From contig PMST01000579.1 in NCBI GenBank assembly GCA_003168295.1, forward strand, positions 3,348-21,413: a stretch of 18,066 nucleotides of DNA. Reading direction: 5' to 3'. Made by a program: the position numbers and the translations under genes. Shown in pieces: positions 10,008 through 17,416 of the stretch. This DNA is from Actinomycetota bacterium (GTDB taxonomy: Bacteria > Actinomycetota > Actinomycetes > Streptosporangiales > Streptosporangiaceae). The first letter of the stretch is position 1. Each line of letters begins with the position of its first letter. The notes beneath the pieces were generated by a model, which saw nothing but the letters and a program-made list of their open reading frames with translations, was not told the DNA's origin and did no database searches.

Positions 10008-10095
10008 TTCTGTGTTCCGGCAAGGTGATGATCGCGAACTTCAAGGCGGTAGTGATGGGTTAATGGTTGTATTGGCGGAAATAGGAGGAGAGCGT

Positions 10096-10170
10096 ATGAT
10101 CGTACAGCTTGGTAGACGGCCCCGCCCGCTTGCGGGACCGTGGGGGAGCGGAGATGAGCCAGGAGATTGA
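10096..10170 (+). CDS. Putative 24-residue leader peptide
   Basis: A short ORF begins at ATG 10096 with a consensus Shine-Dalgarno AGGAGG (10083-10088) 7 nt upstream, the strongest such site in this area. It encodes 24 residues (MIVQLGRRPRPL at the start), rich in Arg, Pro and Gly, with no membrane segment. Its stop at 10168-10170 lies 14 nt inside the next gene, which starts at 10154 in another frame. This arrangement suggests translational coupling or attenuation by a leader peptide. It could also be a chance ORF using a site that really serves the next gene from a distance. Confidence 0.45.
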   Translation: MIVQLGRRPRPLAGPWGSGDEPGD

Positions 10171-11155
10171 GCGACGCACACGGGGAACGCTTAGTCAACG
10201 GCCAGAACCACGGTCAGAGCCATCGTGGCGGACGGTGGCGGCTACCACGGTGCGTCTGTGGCTGGAACGCCACCACGTCGTCAGTCAGCGTCCGGCAGGC
10301 CGCCGCCGCCGGTTTCTCGTCGCGCTGAGCGCGCTTGCCGCCATGGCCCTCGGGGCCGGCATCACGCTGGCCTTCACGGGGACGAACCAGCAGGCGTCGC
10401 CGGGAGCGCGGCCCGGCGATGCGGTGCCGGGCGTTACTCCGTTGCAGCAAGCCGCGGACTACCGGCTCGCGGCGGCGAAGTGGGTCGTCGCGCAGGTGAG
10501 CGCCAGCGAGATCGTGTCTTGTGACCTCGAGATGTGCGGTGAGGTGCAACAGAGCGGCTTCCGAGGCCAGCTGATGGTCTTGTCGCCGACGGCCCCCGAT
10601 CCGCTGGGCGCTGAGGTGGTGATCGCGACGCCGGCCATCCAGAGCCAATTCGGCGTCCGGCTCGCCACCGTCTACGCACCGCAAGTGCTCGCGAGTTTCG
10701 GTTCGGGTCCTGAGCAGGTTGTTGTCCGCGATATCGCGCCGGACGGCGCCGCCGCCTACAACGCCCAGCTGGCCCAGGATCGCCAAGCCCGCATTCGCGG
10801 GGGCGTACAGCTGCTGGGCAATAAGCATTTCCACCCCAGTGCGTCCGCCCGCGCTGAGCTACTCGCCGGTAAAGTCGATCCGCGCCTGCTTGTAACGCTT
10901 GCACAACTTACGGACGAAAAGCCCATAAAACTGGTAGCGTTCGATGACTCGTCGCCAGGTGAGGGTTCTGCCGTTCCGCTGCGCGGTGCTGAAATTGGTC
11001 CTGCTGGGTCAACTGAGCTTTCGGCGATAGCTGCGTACTGGACCGGTCAGCAGAACTTCGCGCCTGCCGGGGAGAAACAAGAAAACGTCAGCGGTGAGCG
11101 AGTGGTTGCCGTTTGGTTCGACGCCCCCGGTCCCCTGATCGTAACAGGCTTGTAG
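10154..11155 (+). CDS. Single-pass membrane protein of unknown function, sortase-module member
   Basis: I do not recognise a named domain. The protein has 333 residues from ATG 10154, which has GGGGGAG 5 nt upstream; a TTG at 10109 in frame is less likely. Residues 1-53 are cytoplasmic-looking and Arg-rich, 54-74 form one membrane helix after an RRRR stretch, and about 260 residues then lie outside the cell. The outer part begins with a Pro/Gly linker, has a close cysteine pair (Cys123 and Cys128), and alternates hydrophobic strands with YAPQVLASFGSG-type turns. The second half (bases ~10890-11060) has more A/T-ending codons than its neighbours. It is 26 nt upstream of the DUF4397 gene and likely in one operon with it and the sortase, which suggests a cell-surface role. 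Confidence 0.75.
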   Translation: MSQEIERRTRGTLSQRPEPRSEPSWRTVAATTVRLWLERHHVVSQRPAGRRRRFLVALSALAAMALGAGITLAFTGTNQQASPGARPGDAVPGVTPLQQAADYRLAAAKWVVAQVSASEIVSCDLEMCGEVQQSGFRGQLMVLSPTAPDPLGAEVVIATPAIQSQFGVRLATVYAPQVLASFGSGPEQVVVRDIAPDGAAAYNAQLAQDRQARIRGGVQLLGNKHFHPSASARAELLAGKVDPRLLVTLAQLTDEKPIKLVAFDDSSPGEGSAVPLRGAEIGPAGSTELSAIAAYWTGQQNFAPAGEKQENVSGERVVAVWFDAPGPLIVTGL

Positions 11156-11181
11156 AGGTTTTAGCTCGGGGAGGGATCGAC

Positions 11182-12057
11182 ATGAGGTTTCCGCGTATAA
11201 CGCACACGATAAGACGTGTCACCATGCTGCTGGCCGCCGCGGCCCTGCTGCTCGGGGGTCCGGCCGCCGCCGCTCACGCGTCCTCGGCCACGACGGGTAC
11301 CGGGTGGATCAGGCTGGCTCACCTATCGCCCAACACGCCCGCCGTGGACGTATACCTGTATTCGTTCGGCAATTCCAACGCCCAGATCGTCCTTCATCAC
11401 GTCGCCTACGGCACCGTATCGCCCTACGAGGCGGTAAACGCCGGTGACTACAGCGTCGCCATGCGCGCCGCGGGCGCTTCGGCTTCAAGCCAGCCCGTGC
11501 TGTCCACCAGCGTGACCATCGATGCCGACCACGCCTACACGGTGGCGGGCATGGGACCAGAGAAGGGCCTGCGGCTCCAGGTCATGGACGATGACCTGAC
11601 CACGCCGCCCGGCAAGGCCCTGGTGCGAGTGATCCAGGCCTCCCTGAAGCAGCAGACGGTCAAGGTGACATGCAACGGTACGACCATCGTGCCCAAGGCG
11701 GCATTCGCCTCCGTGAGTTCCTACCAGGCCATTCCGGCAGGTACCTGGACGATGGCCGCGATCGGGAGCGGCGGGACGGCGACCCAGAGCGTCACGCTCG
11801 CCGCCGGGACTGTCCACACGCTGGTGGTCCTGGACGGCTCCAACGGCCTGGAGATGATCAGCCTGGAGGATGCCGCCGGCGCGGGCAAGCCGCCCCTGGG
11901 CGGCGCCGCGACCGGATTCGGCGGAACCGCGCCGCACGGGCCCGGCTCACCGTTGCCGTGGGCGGCGCTCATCGGAGCCGGCTCTCTGCTCGCCCTGACC
12001 GGCGGGTTGAGGCTGCGCCGCCGCGGGCTGCGTCGTCAGCTGCACGCCGAGGTCTGA
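11182..12057 (+). CDS. Secreted DUF4397-domain protein with C-terminal membrane anchor
   Basis: A cell-surface protein of 291 residues from ATG 11182, with GGGAGGGA 5 nt upstream. The signal peptide runs from residue 1 to about 33 (cleavage after AHA). DUF4397 covers about residues 41-225 as two similar beta-rich halves, starting WIRLAHLSPNTPAVDVYL and ALVRVIQASL. The C-terminus (~237-291) has a Gly/Pro-rich stretch (GGAATGFGGTAP), one hydrophobic helix (~259-276) and an Arg-rich tail, the layout of a sortase sorting signal but without LPXTG. The sortase gene follows after 3 nt, so it is the obvious candidate substrate, by inference. If it is not cleaved, the helix would simply anchor the protein in the membrane. 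Confidence 0.87.
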   Translation: MRFPRITHTIRRVTMLLAAAALLLGGPAAAAHASSATTGTGWIRLAHLSPNTPAVDVYLYSFGNSNAQIVLHHVAYGTVSPYEAVNAGDYSVAMRAAGASASSQPVLSTSVTIDADHAYTVAGMGPEKGLRLQVMDDDLTTPPGKALVRVIQASLKQQTVKVTCNGTTIVPKAAFASVSSYQAIPAGTWTMAAIGSGGTATQSVTLAAGTVHTLVVLDGSNGLEMISLEDAAGAGKPPLGGAATGFGGTAPHGPGSPLPWAALIGAGSLLALTGGLRLRRRGLRRQLHAEV

Positions 12058-12060
12058 GGA

Positions 12061-12699
12061 ATGGCGTTTCGCAGGCCGGCCGCAATCATTTTCGCGGCCG
12101 GCCTGGTCGTGATCGCGGCCGGGTCGGCCGGCCTGCTGCTGACGCGTCACTCCACCCCGGCCATGCGACCCGTCGCGGCCGGAGTGGGGGCACTGCCCGC
12201 GCCGACCGGTCCGATCGTGGCCCCGCCGCAGTCGGCCGCTCCGCGTCCGGTGGCCGCCCCGGTCTCGCTCACCATCCCGCTGATCGGCGTCAGCACCAAG
12301 CTGATCACGCTCGGCCTGGCGTCCGACGGTTCGCTGCAGGTGCCGCCGATCACCAACACCGCCGTCGCGGGCTGGTATACCGGGAGTCCCCGGCCCGGAG
12401 CCATTGGATCGGCCATCATCGTGGGGCACATTGACACGGTAAACGGTCCCGCGGTGTTCTACCGGCTGGACGAGCTGCGCAAGGGTGATCAGGTCTACGT
12501 CCGGCGGGCCGACGGAACCTTGGTGAAGTTCCTGGTGACTACGGTCCAGAAGTACCTGAAGGACCAGTTTCCGACGCAGACTGTGTACGGCCCCACTCCC
12601 GACGCCGAGCTGCGCCTCATTACCTGCGGCGGGACGTTCGATCCCGCCACCGGTCATTACGTGAGCAACATCGTCGTCTACGCCACAGAAGCGCGCTGA
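12061..12699 (+). CDS. Class F sortase
   Basis: A membrane-bound cysteine transpeptidase that would attach surface proteins to the cell wall. The protein has 212 residues. A membrane helix (~6-28) is followed by a Pro/Ala-rich linker (~38-66) and the sortase beta-barrel. The catalytic His123 lies in VGHIDT, and Cys189 in LITCGG-FD, the actinobacterial class F form. The helper arginine expected a little after the Cys is not at the place where many relatives carry Y-R-x-N: here it reads GHYVSN (198-203). Start codon coupling to the DUF4397 gene is tight (3 nt apart, GAGG at 12049-12052). It probably processes the product of the gene upstream. A hairpin terminator follows. Confidence 0.9.
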   Translation: MAFRRPAAIIFAAGLVVIAAGSAGLLLTRHSTPAMRPVAAGVGALPAPTGPIVAPPQSAAPRPVAAPVSLTIPLIGVSTKLITLGLASDGSLQVPPITNTAVAGWYTGSPRPGAIGSAIIVGHIDTVNGPAVFYRLDELRKGDQVYVRRADGTLVKFLVTTVQKYLKDQFPTQTVYGPTPDAELRLITCGGTFDPATGHYVSNIVVYATEAR

Positions 12700-12711
12700 G
12701 ACCGTATCGGC

Positions 12712-12750
12712 GGCGGGCTGGCTGGCCCCCCTCCCAGCCAGCCCCCCGCC
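12712..12750. terminator. GC-rich hairpin ending the sortase operon
   Basis: GCTGGCTGG (12717-12725) pairs exactly with CCAGCCAGC (12734-12742) around an 8-nt loop. An outer GGCGG (12712-12716) pairs with CCGCC (12746-12750) across a 3-nt bulge. It lies 12 nt after the sortase stop and faces the end of the convergent gene, so it may serve both strands. Confidence 0.65.
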
Positions 12751-12876
12751 AGGCATGTCCAGTCATAACGGGCATGTGGGTTTCACCGCCCGGATGTCCG
12801 GCGGCTGCGAAGAATTTATCCGTTTGCCGGACGGTCAGGGGCAGCTCGGCAGAATCCCGGACAGCCTCGGACAAGC

Positions 12877-15800
12877 TCAGGAGCACGGAACCCGGTAGGT
12901 AATCCCGGGCACGCTGGTCTCCCACGCCGACCGGCTGAGCGGCTGGCCTTCGTTCGCGCACACCGCCGACGCCGCCTGCGCCGCGCTGGTATCCCATAGC
13001 CGGACCGTGCCATCCTCGCTTCCGGCGGCCACCACCTGGCCGGAATGAGAGAACGCCACCGAGTACACATGCCCGCTCGGCCCGGTGATCGTCGCCATCA
13101 GGGACGGGTGCGCGGGCGCGGCGAGATTCCACAACCAGACCGTCCCGTCGGTGACCCCCGCGGCCAGGGTTTTCCCGTCCGGGCTGAAGGCCACCGAGTA
13201 GACGTAGCTCGCCGGTCCGGTCAGCGGCGCACCCAGCAACCGGGGCCGGGCCGGGTCGCTGACCGACCAGAGCCGCACCGTCCTGTCCGCGCTGCCGACG
13301 GCGAGCAGGTCGCCGCGCGGGCTGAAGGCCACCGAGTAGGCGTAGCTCGCCGGTCCGGTCAGCGGCGGGCCCAGCGAGACCGGCCGGGCCGGATCGCGGA
13401 CGGACCACAGCCGGGTCAGGCCGTCGGCACTCGCGGCGGCCAGCGTCTGGCCGTCTGGGCTGAAGGCCACCGAGAACACGTAGCTGCCCCCGTCGTGTTC
13501 TGTTTTCAGCAGCCGGACGGCATGAGCGCGAGCCGAACCCGGAGGAGGAACCGACCAGAGCCGAACGGTGCCGTCGTCACCGCCCGTGGCCAGGATCTTG
13601 CCGTCCGGACTGAAGCTGACGGACTCGATCACGCCGGAGTTCGAGGCGGTGAGTTCAGGCCCTAGTGGCACCGGAGCCTTACCTGTCGTGCGCCACAGCT
13701 GGAACATCCCGTTGCCGTAGCCGGCCGCCACCAGCCGCCCGCCGGGCGCGAACGCGACCGCGTTCACGAACGTCGCGCTGGGCGTGGGCAGGCTCGCCAG
13801 CAGCGAGCGGCTGCCCGGATCCCACAGCTGCAGGTTCTGGGCGCCGACGGCGAGCATGCTGTCGTCGGGACTGAACGCCACGCTGTTCACCGCAGCGCCC
13901 GCGAGCAGGATCGGCGACGGCAGCGACCAGAACGACACGGTGCCGTCCGCGTCGCCCGCGGCCAGCCGGTCGGCGCCGTCCCAGGCCACCGAGGTGACCG
14001 GGTCGGCCTGCGGCAGCTGCGCGGTCAGCGACCTGGTCGCCAGGTTCCACACCAGGACGCTGTTCTGGCTGCTTCCGGCCGCCACCGCCTGGCTGTCCGG
14101 GCTGAAGGAGACCGCGTTGACCCAGTCGGTGGCACCGGTCAGCGCGCCCTCCGGCGCGGCCTTCGCGGGCGCCGCGACGTTCCAGAGCCAGACCTTGTCA
14201 TCCTGGCTGCCCGCGGCCAGGGTCTGCCCGTTGGGGCTGAAGATCACCGAGGTGACGATGTTCGCCGGTCCGGTGAGCGGCCGGCCGAGGGCGGCCGGGC
14301 GGGAGGGATCGGCGATGTTCCACAGCCGGACCGTCTTGTCTGCGCTCCCCACGGCCAGCACGCGGCCGGACGGCGAGAACGCGACCGACTCCACGTACCC
14401 GGCTGGGCCGCGCAGCGTGGCCAGCGCCTTGGGGGCCAGCGGATCCGCCAGGTTCCAGAGCCGGACGGTGTCATCCGCGCTCCCGGCCGCCATGATCTGG
14501 CCGTCCGGGCTGAAGGCCACCGAGTACACCGTGCTGCGTGGACCGGTCAGCGGCTTACCGAGCGGGACAGGACGGCCGGGGTCGGTGATATTCCACAGCG
14601 AGACCGTCTTGTCTTCGCCCGCCGCGGCCAGGATCTTGCCGTCGGGGCTGATCGCCGTGGTGTACAGCGGACTGTCTGGGTAGTTCATCAGCGGGCCACC
14701 CACGCCCGCGGGATGGCTCGGGCTGGCCACGTTCCACAGCCGCAGCGTCCCGTCCGCGGCGGCCACGGCCAGCAGCGTATGGCTGGGACTGAGGCTGACC
14801 GCCTGGACCAGGCTCGGCGAATCGGTCAGCTGGGCCGCGGACGGAGTGCCCGACGACTCGAGCAGGCTCGCATCGGCTTCCGGGGTGCGGGCGATGCCGT
14901 AAGCGGCCACGCTCAACTGCGCGGCCAGCGGAACGTCGGCGCCCCTGAGCTGCCCGGCCAAGACGGCCACCTCGCGGGAGTCGGCGTCGTCGCGCGCGGT
15001 GGCGGCCGTCGCACGCTGCTGGAACGAGTAGCCCGCCAGCCCGACCACCACGATGACCAGGACCGTCAGTGCGCCGACGAGCCGTCGCAGGCGGCGGGTG
15101 CGATGGCGTTCGGCGCGCTCGCGAGCCTGCTCCTCGGCGATCGCCGCGGTGAGGAACCCGCTCGCCAGCGGCCCCAGCGAATCCCGGTTGTCCGGATCCG
15201 CGTTCCAGTCCCTGAATATCGCCAGCTGCAGGCCGCGCGGCAAGGCCGAACCGTCCCGGTCGTTCTCCTGCCAGATGCGGGCCGCCTCGGTGATGCGCCG
15301 CCTGGTCCGCAGGTCGTCCTGGCCGGTATCGATCCAGGACCGAAGCCGAGGCCAGGCGGTCAGCAGCGCGTCGTGGGTGATCTGGACGGTGTCCGCGTCT
15401 ACGGTGATCAGGCGTTCGTCCACGAACAGGCCGAGCAGTTCCTCGGTGTCCTGGCCGCCCACGGGAGTCAGTTCGGTCAGGCGGACGGCGCGGCGGGTCG
15501 GCGGGGCGTCGTCCGCGACATGCACCAGGCGCAGGAACAGGCGCCGCGCCATCTGCTGCTGATCGGCGGGCAGGCTGCCGAAGACGCCCTCGGCCGTCCG
15601 GGTGATCGCGTCGGAGATCCCGCCGCTGGCCAGGTAGTCGGCCACGGTGATCGCGCCGGTGCTGCTGTGCTCCCAGGTACTGAGCAGGGCGTGCGAGAGC
15701 AGCGGCAGCGCCCCCGGTTCGTGCGCTCCCTGCTCAGGCGCTCCCGGTTTCTGTTCGTTCGGTGTCCTTGGGTCTAGATCGCGCAGCAGGAGCTCCACCA

Positions 15801-16692
15801 GCCCGTCTTCGACCTCGAGGTGAGCCCGCCGGGCCGGTTCTACGATGGCCCGGCGCACCTGATCCGCGGTCATCGGCCCGAGGACGACCTGCCGGGCCTG
15901 CAGCGCGGCGGCCAGGACCGGATAGTGCAGCGCCTGATCGTAGAAGTCGGCCCGCAGCGCCAAGATCACCGTGGCCGTCTCCGCCAGCTCGCCGATCGCG
16001 CTGATGAAGGCCTGCCGCTGCTCTTGGTCCTGGCACCGGGTGAAGACCGCCTCGAACTGGTCCACGATCACGCACCGCGGCTCGGACCCCAAAGCCCCGG
16101 CAGCTGCCGGCAGGCCGGCCACCACGGCGGCGAAATCCGCCGCGGGCGTGGCCGTGGGCACGAACAGGGCCACCGGCCCGGTGAGCTGCGCCATCAACCC
16201 GGCCCGAAGCAGCGAGGATTTCCCGGAACCCGAAGGGCCGACCACGATCAGCGGCAGGCCGGCGCCGAGGTCGAGCTCGAACAGGCGCTGGATCACCTGC
16301 TCCCGGCCGAAGAACCAGGGTGCGTCCTCCCGCTCGAAGCTGGCCAGGCCGCGGTAGGGCACGTCCCCGTCGGCCCGAAGTGCCAGCCGCCTGCCTGGCT
16401 GGCGCCTGGCCCGGGCCAGGGCGTTGGTCCAGGACGTGAGCTGCGCTGGATCGGTCTCCCCGCAGGCGGCCAAGATCCGGTGCAGTGATCCTGCCTGCCC
16501 GGTCGCGGGCAGGTGCCGGCCGGAGAAGTAGTCGCCGACCGTGCTGGCGGGCAGCCCGGCCGCCCGTGCCACCTGCCGCACGGTCAGCCCGGCGCGATTC
16601 CGCAGTAAGGTCAGCCCGCGGCCGAAATCCTGCTGGGTTACGATCCGGTCCGGGTCGGGATCGGCATCGCTGAAAGACGACTGGTCGCTCAT
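12877..16692 (-). CDS. HTH - nSTAND NTPase - transmembrane - WD40 repeat protein
   Basis: A very large sensor-like protein of 1271 residues. The ATG at 16692 has GGGGGGAAG just upstream. Domains in order: an XRE/Cro-type helix-turn-helix (~20-85, LTVRQVARAAGLPASTV); an nSTAND1-type NTPase from ~120 (YRGLASF, FFGRE), with Walker A GPSGSGKSS around Lys158 and Walker B VIVDQFE at Asp211, then LRADF and THDALLTAWPRL; a charged segment (RHRTRRLRRL) leading into one membrane helix (~537-557); and 14 WD40 blades from ~625 to ~1250, enough for two seven-bladed propellers. The WD40 part would lie on the other side of the membrane from the HTH and NTPase. Such proteins are common in actinomycetes, but their ligand and output are mostly unknown. 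Divergent from the MarR-MFS pair. Confidence 0.92.
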   Translation of the reverse strand: MSDQSSFSDADPDPDRIVTQQDFGRGLTLLRNRAGLTVRQVARAAGLPASTVGDYFSGRHLPATGQAGSLHRILAACGETDPAQLTSWTNALARARRQPGRRLALRADGDVPYRGLASFEREDAPWFFGREQVIQRLFELDLGAGLPLIVVGPSGSGKSSLLRAGLMAQLTGPVALFVPTATPAADFAAVVAGLPAAAGALGSEPRCVIVDQFEAVFTRCQDQEQRQAFISAIGELAETATVILALRADFYDQALHYPVLAAALQARQVVLGPMTADQVRRAIVEPARRAHLEVEDGLVELLLRDLDPRTPNEQKPGAPEQGAHEPGALPLLSHALLSTWEHSSTGAITVADYLASGGISDAITRTAEGVFGSLPADQQQMARRLFLRLVHVADDAPPTRRAVRLTELTPVGGQDTEELLGLFVDERLITVDADTVQITHDALLTAWPRLRSWIDTGQDDLRTRRRITEAARIWQENDRDGSALPRGLQLAIFRDWNADPDNRDSLGPLASGFLTAAIAEEQARERAERHRTRRLRRLVGALTVLVIVVVGLAGYSFQQRATAATARDDADSREVAVLAGQLRGADVPLAAQLSVAAYGIARTPEADASLLESSGTPSAAQLTDSPSLVQAVSLSPSHTLLAVAAADGTLRLWNVASPSHPAGVGGPLMNYPDSPLYTTAISPDGKILAAAGEDKTVSLWNITDPGRPVPLGKPLTGPRSTVYSVAFSPDGQIMAAGSADDTVRLWNLADPLAPKALATLRGPAGYVESVAFSPSGRVLAVGSADKTVRLWNIADPSRPAALGRPLTGPANIVTSVIFSPNGQTLAAGSQDDKVWLWNVAAPAKAAPEGALTGATDWVNAVSFSPDSQAVAAGSSQNSVLVWNLATRSLTAQLPQADPVTSVAWDGADRLAAGDADGTVSFWSLPSPILLAGAAVNSVAFSPDDSMLAVGAQNLQLWDPGSRSLLASLPTPSATFVNAVAFAPGGRLVAAGYGNGMFQLWRTTGKAPVPLGPELTASNSGVIESVSFSPDGKILATGGDDGTVRLWSVPPPGSARAHAVRLLKTEHDGGSYVFSVAFSPDGQTLAAASADGLTRLWSVRDPARPVSLGPPLTGPASYAYSVAFSPRGDLLAVGSADRTVRLWSVSDPARPRLLGAPLTGPASYVYSVAFSPDGKTLAAGVTDGTVWLWNLAAPAHPSLMATITGPSGHVYSVAFSHSGQVVAAGSEDGTVRLWDTSAAQAASAVCANEGQPLSRSAWETSVPGITYRVPCS
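13181..13456 (-). repeat. 138-bp tandem DNA repeats within the WD40 region
   Basis: Starting at GGGCTGAAGG, copies begin at 13181, 13319 and 13457, a constant 138-bp period (46 codons, one blade). The first ~55 nt of the copies at 13181 and 13319 differ at only about three positions, far closer than the other blades. This indicates recent duplication or gene conversion of WD40 blades 12 and 13. Confidence 0.75.
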
Positions 16693-16724
16693 TTGGCTTC
16701 CCCCCGAGCGAGCTGTTCTGCTGT

Positions 16725-16742
16725 GCATAACTGGGCATAACT
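16725..16742. promoter_or_regulatory. Direct repeat, candidate operator for the nSTAND gene
   Basis: GCATAACT occurs twice (16725-16732 and 16735-16742) with a 10-bp period, one helical turn. It lies 33-50 nt upstream of the HTH-nSTAND-WD40 start, within its probable promoter or leader. Autoregulation through the HTH domain is one reading; no clear -10/-35 pair was found. Confidence 0.4.
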
Positions 16743-16766
16743 TGCGCACGATGCTACGGCCTCACG

Positions 16767-16784
16767 GCCTGCCGCAAGGCGGGC
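16767..16784. repeat. Small hairpin with GCAA tetraloop
   Basis: GCCTGCC (16767-16773) pairs with GGCGGGC (16778-16784), with one T-G wobble, around the loop GCAA. It sits midway between the two divergent genes. It may be an RNA hairpin in a leader, or chance. Confidence 0.3.
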
Positions 16785-16827
16785 TTACCGGACGAAAGCA
16801 AAATTGTTGCGATCTAGGTGCGCTCTA

Positions 16828-16856
16828 TTCCCAAAATATAACAGTGCTGTTAGAAT
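16828..16856 (+). promoter_or_regulatory. Promoter of the MarR-MFS operon, probably leaderless
   Basis: TTCCCA (16828-16833) and TAGAAT (16851-16856) are separated by exactly 17 nt. The -10 end lies 8 nt before the ATG at 16865, and no Shine-Dalgarno precedes it, so the transcript probably starts at or next to the ATG. An overlapping TATAAC (16837-16842) is a second possible -10. Confidence 0.5.
16839..16852. promoter_or_regulatory. Palindrome overlapping the MarR promoter
   Basis: TAACAG (16839-16844) and CTGTTA (16847-16852) are exact inverse complements with a 2-nt centre. The site covers the promoter spacer and the first bases of the -10, where a bound dimer would block RNA polymerase. 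MarR proteins commonly repress their own operon from such sites. Confidence 0.5.
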
Positions 16857-16864
16857 TTGCCGCG

Positions 16865-17416
16865 ATGGAGACCTTCGCCGGGCTCGGCACCAGGATGCGG
16901 CACGTGCTTGAGCTGCTCGACGGCGACGTCGCCCGCGTCTACGCCGACCTCGGCCTGCCCGGGTACCGGCCGCGGTTCAGCCCGGTGGTCCGGGCGCTCG
17001 TCGCCCTGGGCCCACTGTCCATCCGCGAGCTGGCCCGCGCCGTCGGCGTCACGCACTCCGCCGCCAGCCAGACGGCCGCGCAGATGGCCCGGGCCGGCCT
17101 GCTCACACTCGAGCCAGGCGCCGACGCCCGCCAGCGCATCGCCAGCCTCACCGTACGGACCCGCCAGCTGCTCCCGCTCATCGAGGCGGAATGGGCGGCC
17201 ACGGATCTGGCGGTGGCTGAGCTTGAGGCCGAGCTTCCCGCCTCCCTGAGGGAGATTCTTCTTCTGGCCGAACGGGCCGTGGTTTCCCGCCCGATGCGCA
17301 CCCGGATCTGCGACGCGGCCAGGACGCTGTCCGCGGCGCTTCCCCCCGATGATCCAGGCGCCGGGCCACGGGCGGCGCTGCTCGCGATCGCCGGAGAAGG
17401 CCCCGAGCCTGCGTGA
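16865..17416 (+). CDS. MarR-family transcriptional regulator
   Basis: A 183-residue DNA-binding protein, likely repressor of its own operon with the transporter. The winged helix-turn-helix occupies ~40-100: LSIRELARAVGVTHSAASQTAAQMARAGLL is the helix-turn-helix and recognition helix, followed by the wing (EPGADARQR). Helices at both ends would form the dimer interface. The ATG at 16865 has no ribosome binding site but a -10 element just upstream, consistent with a leaderless message. The frame stays open upstream, yet this start gives a normal MarR N-terminus. The stop overlaps the next start in GTGA, so regulator and transporter are translationally coupled. The effector is unknown, often a small drug-like or phenolic compound in this family. 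Confidence 0.88.
   Translation: METFAGLGTRMRHVLELLDGDVARVYADLGLPGYRPRFSPVVRALVALGPLSIRELARAVGVTHSAASQTAAQMARAGLLTLEPGADARQRIASLTVRTRQLLPLIEAEWAATDLAVAELEAELPASLREILLLAERAVVSRPMRTRICDAARTLSAALPPDDPGAGPRAALLAIAGEGPEPA

Larger units (their letters stand above)
9791..10095. other. Gene-free leader region upstream of the envelope module
   Basis: About 300 nt without a supported gene of normal size. The first half is GC-rich and holds a weak terminator-like hairpin. From about 9950 the base composition becomes clearly richer in A+T. This part holds an interrupted inverted repeat (9959-10007) and probably the promoter for the genes starting at 10096 and 10154, but no convincing -35/-10 pair could be picked. 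Confidence 0.6.

Noticed and set aside
10030..10075. ECF-sigma-like promoter (GAACTT and GTTA) before the envelope module
   Set aside because: The spacing is about 19 nt and the -35 match is weak, so it is not supportable.
13040..14800. Regularly spaced similar DNA segments resembling a repeat array
   Set aside because: The period (~135-138 bp) and reading frame match WD40 blades in one long gene; there are no short identical repeats with unique spacers, so it is not a CRISPR array.
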